Assembly (NCBI GenBank): GCA_903813345.2 | Contig: CAIIXF020000003.1 | Span: 9,192,218 to 9,256,217, forward strand | Length of the DNA stretch: 64,000 bases | Reading direction: 5' to 3' | From: Owenia fusiformis | Taxonomy: Eukaryota; Annelida; Polychaeta; Sabellida; Oweniidae | Part shown: positions 10,471-20,870 of the stretch, piece by piece | How the letters are laid out: each line of letters starts with the position of its first letter | How positions within the stretch are numbered: position 1 is the stretch's first letter | Made by a program: the position numbers and the translations under genes | The notes under the pieces: generated by a model | What the model saw: only the letters and a program-made list of their open reading frames with translations | The model's database searches: none | Told to the model about the DNA's origin: nothing

Positions 10471-13400
10471 AATTGGTAAAAAGGAAAAAAACAATTGCGC
10501 TAAAAAACAAAAAAAAATATTAACAACAGTTAAATAATATATATATAAATTATTTTTACATTACATTGTTATCAATCAGTCACCATAAAGGTCCGTGTTT
10601 CTCTACAGAATGTTTTCAATAATTAATTTAAGAGAAAAACATTGTTGAATTCAGTTCACCATATCGATACCAATCCTTTCATCTCCTTGCAACTTGGAGT
10701 GTCTCTGTTTAATACAAGGTTCCATCCCCTGAATTCCATGCATCCATTAAACTGTCTTGAATTGAAGTCTTATACACGATATATTCATTTTTCTCCTATA
10801 CATATTGGTTAGTTTATTTTAGAATCCAAGGATGGATGTAACTCTATAAAATGTCTGACAAAATGGTTCTTCTCTGGTGACTCGAAGTTGCAATAGAAAC
10901 ATTTGAAACGTGGCCCTAGAATGAAACGGTATATATAATTATCAGAAATACTTAACTTGGTCTTTCGTGTACATTTATTTGAAGAACCTAAATTTTATGG
11001 AATAGTAATGAAGATTTCCTCGTGATCGAAGCGGGTACTCGTGAAATCTGCACCTGTTTTCAGCGGGACCTCCTCATTTTCTCAGCGGGGCTTCCTCATA
11101 AGTTCAGCGGTGCCACTGGAACACCTTCATTGATGTATTTCAGCCCCCAGAGTAGATGCTATTGTAAACTAACTTATCAATACACACAATGTTGATCCAC
11201 TCTTCATTATGAGGTATGTTTATCGTAGTTCTTGTATGCTAACGTGCATATTGACGCCCGTTTCCTCCATACCTGTAAAAATATTTATCTTTCGTGTCAT
11301 TGTTTGTGAAGATATACTTGTTCTGAACATATACCTAAAGTATCAAAGAACAGTAATGCGTATTCTTACCTTTATGATCCATATTTCCAGGTGAAACAAA
11401 TAAAAAGGACTTTGCTCGTGATTTCAGCGGAAACTTGCCCGCGACTTTTAAATCATAGCGGGGCTTCAGATACTACCCGTGAGTATCACACACTTGGATA
11501 GAATAAGAAATTGGTAAAAAGGAAAAAAACAATTGCGCTAAAAAACAAAAAAAAATTTTAACAACAGTTAAATAATATATATATAAATTATTTTTACATT
11601 ACATTGTTATCAATCAGTCACCATAAAGGTCCGTGTTTCTCTACAGAATGTTTTCAATAATTAATTTAAGAGAAAAACATTGTTGAATTCAGTTCACCAT
11701 ATCGATACCAATCCTTTCATCTCCTTGCAACTTGGAGTGTCTCTGTTTAATACAAGGTTCCATCCCCTGAATTCCATGCATCCATTAAGCTGTCTTGAAT
11801 TGAAGTCTTATACACGATATATTCATTTTTCTCCTATACATATTGGTTAGTTTATTTTAGAATCCAAGGATGGATGTAACTCTATAAAATGTCTGACAAA
11901 ATGGTTCTTCTCTGGTGACTCGAAGTTGCAATAGAAACATTTGAAACGTGGCCCTAGAATGAAACGGTATATATAATTATCAGAAATACTTAACTTGGTC
12001 TTTCGTGTACACTTATTTGAAGAACCTAAATTTTATGTAATAGTAATGAAGATTTCCTCGTGATCGAAGCGGGTACTCGTGAAATCTGCACCTGTTTTCA
12101 GCGGGACCTCATCATTTTCTCAGCGGGGCGTCATCATAAGTTCAGCGGTGCCACTGGAACACCTTCATTGATGTATTTCAGCCCCCAGAGTAGATGCTTT
12201 TGTAAACTAACTTATCAATACACACAATGTTGATCCACTCTTCATTATGAGGTATGTTTATCGTAGTTCTTGTATGCTAACGTGCATATTGACGCCCGTT
12301 TCCTCCATACCTGTAAAAATATTTATCTTTCGTGTCATTGTTTGTGAAGATATACTTGTTCTGAACGTATACCTAAAGTATCAAAGAACAGTAATGCGTA
12401 TTCTTACCTTTATGATCCATATTTCCAGGTGAAACAAATAAAAAGGACTTTGCTCGTGATTTCAGCGGGAACTTGCTCGCGACTTTTAAATCATAGCGGG
12501 GCTTCAGATACTACCCGTGAGTATCACACACTTGGATAGAATAAGAAATTGGTAAAAAGGAAAAAAACAATTGCGCTAAAAAAAAAAAAAAAAAATTTAA
12601 CAACAGTTAAATAATATATATATAAATTATTTTTACATTACATTGTTATCAATCAGTCACCATAAAGGTCCGTGTTTCTCTACAGAATGTTTTCAATAAT
12701 TAATTTAAGAGAAAAACATTGTTGAATTCAGTTCACCATATCGATACCAATCCTTTCATCTCCTTGCAACTTGGAGTGTCTCTGTTTAATACAAGGTTCC
12801 ATCCCCTGAATTCCATGCATCCATTAAGCTGTCTTGAATTGAAGTCTTATACACGATATATTCATTTTTCTCCTATACATATTGGTTAGTTTATTTTAGA
12901 ATCCAAGGATGGATGTAACTCTATAAAATATCTGACAAAATGGTTCTTCTCTGGTGACTCGAAGTTGCAATAGAAACATTTGAAACGTGGCCCTAGAATG
13001 AAACGGTATATATAATTATCAGAAATACTTAACTTGGTCTTTCGTGTACACTTATTTGAAGAACCTAAATTTTATGTAATAGTAATGAAGATTTCCTCGT
13101 GATCGAAGCGGGTACTTGTGAAATCTGCACCTGTTTTCAGCGGGACCTCCTCATTTTCTCAGCGGGGCTTCCTCATAAGTTTAGCGGTGCCACTGGAACA
13201 CCTTCATTGATGTATTTCAGCCCCCAGAGTAGATGCTATTGTAAACTAACTTATCAATACACACAATGTTGATCCACTCTTCATTATGAGGTATGTTTAT
13301 CGTAGTTCTTGTATGCTAACGTGCATATTGACGCCCGTTTCCTCCATACCTGTAAAAATATTTATCTTTCGTGTCATTGTTTGTGAAGATATACTTGTTC

Positions 13401-14546
13401 TGAACGTATACCTAAAGTATCAAAGAACAGTAATGCGTATTCTTACCTTTATGATCCATATTTCCAGGTGAAACAAATAAAAAGGACTTTGCTCGTGATT
13501 TCAGCGGGAACTTGCTCGCGACTTTTAAATCATAGCGGGGCTTCAGATACTACCCGTGAGTATCACACACTTGGATAGAATAAGAAATTGGTAAAAAGGA
13601 AAAAACAATTGCGCTAAAAAACAAAAAAAAATATTAACAACAGTTAAATAATATATATATAAATTATTTTTACATTACATTGTTATCAATCAGTCACCAT
13701 AAAGGTCCGTGTTTCTCTACAGAATGTTTTCAATAATTAATTTAAGAAAAACATTGTTGAATTCAGTTCACCATATCGATACCAATCCTTTCATCTCCTT
13801 GCAACTTGGAGTGTCTCTGTTTAATACAAGGTTCCATCCCCTGAATTCCATGCATCCATTAAGCTGTCTTGAATTGAAGTCTTATACACGATATATTCAT
13901 TTTTCTCCTATACATATTGGTTAGTTTATTTTAGAATCCAAGGATGGATGTAACTCTATAAAATGTCTGACAAAATGGTTCTTCTCTGGTGACTCGAAGT
14001 TGCAATAGAAACATTTGAAACGTGGCCCTAGAATGAAACGGTATATGTAATTATCAGAAATACTTAACTTGGTCTTTCGTGTACACTTATTTGAAGAACC
14101 TAAATTTTTTGTAATAGTAATGAAGATTTCCTCGTGATCGAAGCGGGTACTCGTGAAATCTGCACCTGTTTTCAGCGGGACCTCCTCATTTTCTCAGCGG
14201 GGCTTCCTCATAAGTTCAGCGGTGCCACTGGAACACCTTCATTGATGTATTTCAGCCCCCAGAGTAGATGCTATTGTAAACTAACTTATCAATACACACA
14301 ATGTTGATCCACTCTTCATTATGAGGTATGTTTATCGTAGTTCTTGTATGCTAACGTGCATATTGACGCCCGTTTCCTCCATACCTGTAAAAATATTTAT
14401 CTTTCGTGTCATTGTTTGTGAAGATATACTTGTTCTAAATAAAAAGGACTTTGCTCGTGATTTCAGCGGGAACTTGCTCGCGACTTTTAAATCATAGCGG
14501 GGCTTCAGATACTACCCGTGAGTATCACACACTTGGATAGAATAAG
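10471..14546. repeat. Four-unit tandem array of a 1038-bp repeat
   Basis: The units start at 10471, 11509, 12547 and 13586 (lengths 1038, 1038, 1039 and 961) and are nearly identical; the last has lost about 78 bases near 14436. Each unit carries the right end of the composite TIR element and then 26 bases of host flank (AGTATCACACACTTGGATAG and a few more), so the array arose after insertion. Each full unit includes the same 61-codon frame (for example 11209-11394), which is conserved only because the DNA is. Motifs around CAGCGGG recur about five times per unit. Confidence 0.92.
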
Positions 14547-15112
14547 CATTTTTCGGGAAAAAAAACATAACCCAAGGATGCGATTGAAAATAAATTGATT
14601 TTTAAGCAATTCTCTGATTGGATAAATTAAATAACTCTTTTTAATTCAGAGTAGGCTACAATTCCATTAATAAACCAATTGTAATATGTAATTAATGATC
14701 ACAGAAATTAACACTTGCCACAATGTACGCAAGTCCCCGTCATATGCTTCTCCACTTTTCATTTCGGTTACTCAGTAACTAAACGTAAATTATAATTGAA
14801 TATATGTAGTCGAGATAGTCGACAGACATTAATCATTGTGAAAACGAGAAACTGAGAGTAACAGACTAAGTAAGTACTCAAAACATTTAAAATTATATAA
14901 AAATTACTATAAAAATGTCTATTAATAGAAAGTGAAAGAAAAAATCAAAACGAGAAATGTGATGCGATTTAGAAATCGAAAACGGACACACGAAGAAAGA
15001 ATTAAGCAACCCAAGTAAAAGGTGAGACGCTATCGAGGGCAATTCAAAGAAAATTTCAAAACGAAAAATGTGACGCGATGCTGAACACTATCACAACATT
15101 TCTCGTTTTGAT
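14521..15112 (+). pseudogene. Decayed copy of the repeat-bearing membrane-protein gene and its 5' flank
   Basis: This is the right half of duplication copy 1. Bases 14573-14905 match the 5' flank of the open gene at the window end (63245-63575). Bases 14940-15112 match its coding part (63730-63905). The start codon and membrane segment have been lost, a base is missing near 14944, and there are in-frame stops TAG at 14970-14972 (Trp codon in the intact copy) and TAA at 15003-15005 (Tyr codon in the intact copy). Similarity ends near 15112. Bases 15113-15650 hold nothing recognisable; an 86-codon frame at 15345 starts only at a TTG codon. Confidence 0.82.
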
Positions 15113-15649
15113 ATATTTTGGGTCATCATCAGTACGTGCGATGAGATCAAGGGCAGACATTTGCATTGAAAGGAATGGGGGTCATGTTGAAGGACACTGG
15201 GGTTAAAACAACTTTGAATGGACATTGGGATTTAAAAGGGGTGTTAAATATGATATGTGTAATTTTAATTGGAATAAATGAGTAAAAGAGTGATATCCTG
15301 ATGTTTGTTGTTACTTATCACTTTGTTATGATGGTGAAATTGACTTGGCTGAAAGTGGTACAAACTCATTTCCGACATGGTCACTTAAATCCCTTATAAC
15401 TCAGTCATACGTGAAGGAAAATAGACAACTTTGGTATCATAAGAAAGAGGACATCATAACCTATCAGATGTTAGCTAAGAAATGTTCCTATTATTATTCA
15501 TATTTGAGAAATAAGCAATCTATTGCTGGTTTCCTTTTTTGGGACACACTGTATGTGTATGTGCCCATGTACTTGTATTACAAACACAACAAACCTAATT
15601 TGTAACTTGCTTCTTATTTCGCTAAATGTCTAGTATGAGCAGTCTGTAT

Positions 15650-17640
15650 GAGTTTTCATTATAGTCTATAATCGAAAATGAGTTCTTTCCGGATTATTTT
15701 AAAATAGGGGTCTTAATAACGTTATTCAAAGGAGGGAACAAAGATATTTTAGAAAAAGATAACCATAGGGGTGGGTATCACGTTAATGACTATTTTTAGC
15801 AAACTATTTGAAAATTTATACATAGCACGAGTTAAGGCCGATAATAACATTGAACCGATATATTGTCTGCAAGGGGCAGCAATAGATGGTACTTCTTGCA
15901 TCCACACATCGATGGTCGTGCGGTAGACTGTCGCGCATAATGCGGACAGGTGTAGTGATACATATATAGCATCATTGGACATTAAAAAAATGTTACGATT
16001 CTGTCTGGATAGATGGGTTGTTGTACATACTCTTTAACCAAGGTTTCAAGGTGAAAATATGGAGAATTTTGAAAATTTGGTATTCGGATTATCAATGCAG
16101 GGTTAAAGTGGGAAAAACTATGTCTGATCCTTTCTTCGTTAACCAGGGAGTCCATCCGGGGGGGGGGGTGTCTGTAGTTTGATGCTCTATATGCGTTTCA
16201 CAAATAGCCTCTTAAAGGAACTCGAGCAGAGCAATGCTGGATGCAGAATCGGCAATATTAATGTAACCTCACCCACATACGCCGATGACCTGATCCTCAT
16301 GGCTGTGTTCCCAAGGTCCTTACAAACATTACTGGACATACATGTAGCATATCGTTTCAGTACGCGATGGCGTTTCACCTTCCACCCTGGGAAGTCAAAA
16401 ACGCTGATGGTTTGCACCAAAGAGAGACAGGGCCGCAAAGACTTGTGTTTTCACCTTGGACCAGATAAAATGGATCATGTCAGAGAATGCACACATGTGG
16501 GTCTCATTTTAAATACAAGTGGTAACTTGAAACAACATATTGATAATGCAATGGGAAAGGCTAGAAGGGCTATCAACGCGGGGGTGGGGCTTCTCAGCAG
16601 TGACTCCGAATACAATCCACTGACGGCCTCTATTTTATACTGGTCCATATCGGTACCATCCATGACATACGGTATGGATACCCTGCCATTGAAACAATGT
16701 GATTATGATACCCTTGAATTGACACATTGACAAATAGCAAAACGTATTCAACAATTGCCATGTAGTGTGCATAACGAAGCTTCTTTGGCACAACTGGGCT
16801 GGTCGAGGATTCGTGCGGTCATAGATACAAAAAAGTTAATGTTTCTGTGGTGCATCTTAAATTTACCAACCACATGTGTGTATAAAATGATTTTTATAAT
16901 TGAGTTCTTTAGATGGAAGTCAATTTCTGAACATTCAAAGCTGTATAGAAACTATTCAGTAATAAATGCAGTTTTGAACCTTGTGACAAGATACAATTTA
17001 TGGCGATATATTGATGAATATTTTTGAATTATGACCTGATGCCCAAATGTGCGTGGAAGCGGATCGTTAAACCATGCATAAAGCAATATGAAGAAGACAG
17101 ATGGCACTTGTTATGTAACATATCTAACAGACTTAGCGTTTATAGAACGATACAAGTTACGATAAAACCATGCGTATGGTGGAGAATTTGTCAATCGAAT
17201 TGTAAATATATAGGGATGTGTAGGGATATGGTAAAACTGCTAACTGGTGCTTTTCCACTCAACTATGACACTATTTGTCCTCTGTGTGGCAAGGCATTTT
17301 CTCTTAGATTGCCTTGAACTTCATGAAAGTAGGAGTGACTTGTTAGCAGTTTTGAGTGACAGGATATTTGATGAATATAATAAGGTTAAAAAAATGGAGG
17401 TCCTACTAGGAAAAAATGAAGCATTAGACTACAGAATGTATGTGAAGATAATGTTAAGTGTCAAACACGTGTTTAAAACAAGAGCTACAGCTATAACTCT
17501 ATAAACTATTAAATCAACACAGTTTGCGTTGTAAATATATATATTTTTTATATTTTTAATATTGCCACATTAACTTTATAATTATTATGTACTCATCTGC
17601 ATAGGTGGAAATAAAGATACATAAACATAATATAAACATA
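15650..17640 (+). mobile_element. Broken LINE with reverse transcriptase and Cys/His C-terminus
   Basis: Translation across frames gives, in order: ITLFKGG (about 15712), a block ending QGAAIDGTSCIHTS (about 15870), a block around WIDGLLYILFNQGFKVKIW (16010), FVNQGVHPGG (16135), the catalytic PTYADDLILM (about 16275) in a 183-codon frame (16179-16730), and C-terminal pieces at 16755-17027, 17024-17317 and 17247-17504, with a Cys-x2-Cys near CPLCGKAF. These are the fingers, palm and C-terminal parts of a LINE enzyme. Frames change repeatedly and stops occur, so it is dead, although the YADD box is kept. The tail near 17610 is rich in AAATAAAGATACATAAAC. Confidence 0.85.
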
Positions 17641-19265
17641 TAGCCTATGTATTGACCAGGGGTGTTTAATATTAAAAGGCAACAGTATAATACAGTTTTC
17701 TATTTTGGAATTTCTATAATTCATGTATACACTTATTACATGAACCACGGACACTTAAAGTCCGTGCATGAACATTCATTTATATGTATTTCTATTGAAA
17801 TCATATACTTTGTTTCGTTTTTCCATTCTGTCAAAGCAAATACCATCCAACATGTCAAACAAGCCATTCAAACCTTTGTTCACTTTATGTTATTATTCTA
17901 TATTTTTTATAATTATAGTTACCAGTTAAAAATATTTTCCAAATCAGTATTAACGACCATGATCGGACATGCCGGATACAATGCGAAAAACGCCCGTAGC
18001 CGTTCACACATTATTTGTGTAGTACATGCAGCAGACGTGTCTTGCTCAAATCCGACAGCTTCGCATAAGTGGGGACCTCGGGGTGGGGAATGCACAGGGA
18101 ATGTACAAACCTACCCGAAAATCATTAAAAAGCATGCATGCTATATATCACGAGTGAAATCATTCATGCCTGGTCTGTAAGGTTATACTTGTGAAGGCAG
18201 TTCATTAAGATAGGACATGTTGAATTTTCACAATTGTTATAACCTCAAATGTAACGTTGTCCTTTCCCGAAAAATAAACAGAAATATTAGCATATTAGAA
18301 TAGGAGTCAAATATGGCTACAATTAGCCATTTTAAATCATCGTTTATTGAATGAATGTCTAACTGGGGCATCTATCCCTCAATTTATCCATAATTTATAT
18401 TATTTTGGAATGATATTTATCATGTGGACTTAGCTAGTTTATGTTTTTGTGAGCAGTCGATTTTGTTAATTATTGAGAAAGACGTCATATATTTAGTTAA
18501 ATTATGACGCGAATTGACCAGTGGCTTTTGTATCATTGTTAAAGCACACCAATCTTCAACGGCATTTTCAAGCGTAAAACAGACCGTTGACCCTATGTTT
18601 TTTTATATCAAAATAAACATGAGAACACCTTTTTCAGAATAAGCAAATAAAAAAATACCACAATCCATTGGTAATTTGCGTAATTTTCGATTCAAAACGT
18701 GTCAAATTGCGAAAATGAAAAAAAAACTTTTAATGGAAAAACGTTACAAAATTTCACAAATATTGTTGGGGTAGGGGTAACACTTTAAGTGAAAAAAGTA
18801 AAAAATAATGTCCTGAGTGTACCAAAATTCGAACCCACGAAATTATGTATAAAGGAAGTTTATCTAGGCTCGACAAAAATCGTCAATACTCTCTAAATCA
18901 TCATTTTATCGACAAAATATAGGAAAATATGTTTTTTGCTTTGGAATCAATGGCGCCTCAAATGTTCAAATGATGATAACGTCATACCTTTTTTCTGAAG
19001 CTTCTTATGAAAAAACTAATCCGTTGACCTACCTTTTTTATTACATTTTTCGAATCGCTACATCTAGGTCTACAATAAAAACCTAGTTTCGTTGAGATTG
19101 AAAATGGTCGATTTTTTCGGAGGTTACACTAGTATATCCTTAATTCCTATTGCATTCAAAAAGTAATCGATTCATTTTTGCCCATGTCATGTATTTTTAT
19201 CTATGTGTTATCTATGATTATTTTGGTATTTTTGTACAGCGTTTTATTTTACTGTGTCTGTTTTA
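17641..19265. other. Gene-less AT-rich stretch before the glycosyltransferase gene
   Basis: No recognised gene. A 172-codon plus-strand frame ending at 18180 starts only at GTG and shows no known domain or good codon pattern. The end of the stretch (about 19240-19265) is pyrimidine-rich and finishes in TTTTAG, a likely splice acceptor for the following coding exon, so a 5' UTR exon and the promoter should lie further upstream. Confidence 0.4.
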
Positions 19266-19283
19266 GATTTTCCAGACATCGAT

Positions 19284-20300
19284 ATGAACACTAATCAAAA
19301 GTTGTGCGTCGCAGTGATAGGACTATCTGTCGGTGTATTGATGTCTAATTTTCTGTTGCAAAAACAAAATGCACTTAATTTCCTCAAGAACAATATTAAA
19401 AAGCTTGCTTATACCACAAGAAAGACTGCCTCTGAGTCAACAGTAAATAAGGAAATGCAACAAAATAAACCAGCCATGTTAATCGATCAGGCGAAAATGA
19501 TTTGTCATAAAGCTAAAACGGGCATTGTAGCTGTGACGATGGTGAATGAAGCATATCTAGAAATGACCTACAGTTGGTTATGTAACACTGTCAATATGAA
19601 TGTTCATGAACAAGTGCTTATTATTGCCACGGATGAAAAAGCATTGAAGAAACTTCGACGTGATTGGCCAAACGTCACCTCCGTCATGTACTCGCTTTCT
19701 ACTACAAAGGTTGAGTACATGGAAGCAGGATATATACGATATATGTTAACCCGGACTATGTTACTTCTTTCGATGCTTAAAAACAATGTTACAATCCTAT
19801 TATTTGAGGTCGACGCTGTGTGGTTTTCTTCTCCATTCCCTTTGCTTCAGTCTCTGTCAAAATATGACATAGTTGGTGCAAAGATCTCAGGGAATAACCG
19901 GATAGCAGGAGGCTTCCTCTTGCTACAACCAACTAATGCTACACAAGTTGTTTTCACAAAAGTGATAGACAAACTAAATGCATTTTTGGAAACATATTCA
20001 AATGTTACAGACGACAAAAAACTACCAGATGGGTCTAATGATCAGACATATTTACATGAAATAATTGTGTCACAACACAATCTAAAATACAAATTATTGG
20101 ACTTTAATATCATTGAAGACGGACTTTGGTATTTACGATCACACAATTATTCAACAGAGACTCGGCCACTTGTTTTAAATAACAATTATGTCATTGGTAA
20201 CGAAGTCAAAATAGCACGAGCGAAAAAGTTCGGACATTGGTTCCTCAACAGTAACAACTCTTGTGACTTGGAAAATGTTCGAAAAATGACCAGAAATTAG
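19284..20300 (+). CDS. GT77-like nucleotide-diphospho-sugar transferase, type II membrane protein
   Basis: A 338-residue protein of the nucleotide-diphospho-sugar transferase family (PF03407 / GT77 type). The family moves a sugar from a nucleotide sugar to an acceptor in the Golgi lumen; the sugar and acceptor cannot be told here. Visible parts: a short cytosolic N-terminus, one membrane anchor (about residues 7-25), a stem, then the domain from about 79 with VTMVNEAYLEMTYSWLCNT, the metal-site motif EVDAVW (175-180, with Glu in the usual first Asp place), NDQTYLHE (252-259) and a C-terminal GHWF. Several N-glycosylation sites (N168, N218, N240, N288) fit lumenal placement. I start at ATG 19284: the 30 bases before it lie across a TTTTAG splice acceptor (AG at 19265-19266), so coding sits in one exon. 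The paralog at 56307-57305 has the same structure. A poly(A) signal follows at 20556. Confidence 0.88.
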   Translation: MNTNQKLCVAVIGLSVGVLMSNFLLQKQNALNFLKNNIKKLAYTTRKTASESTVNKEMQQNKPAMLIDQAKMICHKAKTGIVAVTMVNEAYLEMTYSWLCNTVNMNVHEQVLIIATDEKALKKLRRDWPNVTSVMYSLSTTKVEYMEAGYIRYMLTRTMLLLSMLKNNVTILLFEVDAVWFSSPFPLLQSLSKYDIVGAKISGNNRIAGGFLLLQPTNATQVVFTKVIDKLNAFLETYSNVTDDKKLPDGSNDQTYLHEIIVSQHNLKYKLLDFNIIEDGLWYLRSHNYSTETRPLVLNNNYVIGNEVKIARAKKFGHWFLNSNNSCDLENVRKMTRN

Positions 20301-20555
20301 TGCTTTGTGCTATAAATAATTTTGACACTATAATTCCATTGATTCAGTTTTGAGTCTTGGCAAAACCCCATATTGCCCTCAACATTCTCCCTGATACGGT
20401 TCAGGGAACCATACATACTAGGACCCCATGTCTCCCGGTTAGGTTAGGTTATATTCAAATATGTGAGAACAATATCGCAAACAAACTACCAATGGATGTA
20501 AACTGAAATGTATCTTGGAGTACTTGAATGTCAATAATGAATGATTTAATGACGG

Positions 20556-20561
20556 AATAAA
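20556..20561 (+). terminator. Candidate poly(A) signal
   Basis: AATAAA lies 256 bases after the stop codon of the glycosyltransferase gene. It is the first exact copy downstream in the right orientation that I found. Bases 20562-20770 hold nothing else. Confidence 0.45.
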
Positions 20562-20773
20562 GATTGACACAATTACAAACATGTTATGGATTATGTTCGT
20601 CTTTCATATCATAAACAGTCGATGGAAATGGCAAATATAACAAAAGATCATCGGATATTTTATATTTTTCATGTCTTATTAACGGTTTGAAACATTAATT
20701 TTAAAAGTAATTAACACGGGGCCTTTAATGTAAGAGAAGCTCCATTTGTGACTGGTATACAATAGCAGTATTA

Positions 20774-20845
20774 CACTCCCCTCTATACGTTTATCAACCT
20801 TAGCTCTCCCATTGAACTACGTGTTAACTACGTGTTAACAGAGTA
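20774..20845 (+). mobile_element. Terminus of the MITE seen at 150-1025
   Basis: It starts CACTCCCCTCTATACGTTT after a TA and continues with CCCATTGAACTACGTGTTAA, matching the left TIR at 150-210 with a small internal deletion and a duplicated ACTACGTGTTAA. Only this end is present; the other arm is missing. Confidence 0.65.
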
Positions 20846-20870
20846 CATGATGTTCATCGACATTAATAAT

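Larger units (their letters stand above)
5244..14520. mobile_element. Composite TIR insertion with 5-bp target duplication AGTAT
   Basis: The left end starts CACGAGTAGTATCTAAAGCC and the right end is its inverted copy, beginning CACGGGTAGTATCTGAAGCC when read inward. Similarity runs about 70 bases or more. AGTAT flanks both sides (5239-5243 and 14521-14525). The other copy of the duplication has a single AGTAT and no insertion at about 62834-62838. The insertion now contains a LINE (5490-6960), a mariner element (8848-9914), a hairpin and a tandem array that extends the right end. The original element probably ended at 11481. No transposase is recognised. Subterminal GCCCCGCTGA-like motifs recur near both ends (7020-7110; 11050-11130). 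Confidence 0.72.

Noticed and set aside
11209-13471. Three identical 61-codon frames, one per tandem unit
   Set aside because: Conservation follows from near-identical DNA in the array; the fourth unit lacks part of the frame and no domain is seen.
17662-18180. 172-codon open frame
   Set aside because: GTG start only, no recognised domain, no splice context; likely chance in AT-rich DNA.
18800-18870. tRNA-like TTCGAACCC word
   Set aside because: A B-box-like word on the minus strand, but no A box or foldable arms at the right distance.
19254-19283. Ten extra codons before the glycosyltransferase ATG
   Set aside because: They start at GTG and cross a TTTTAG splice acceptor; the paralog shows the same arrangement with TTG.
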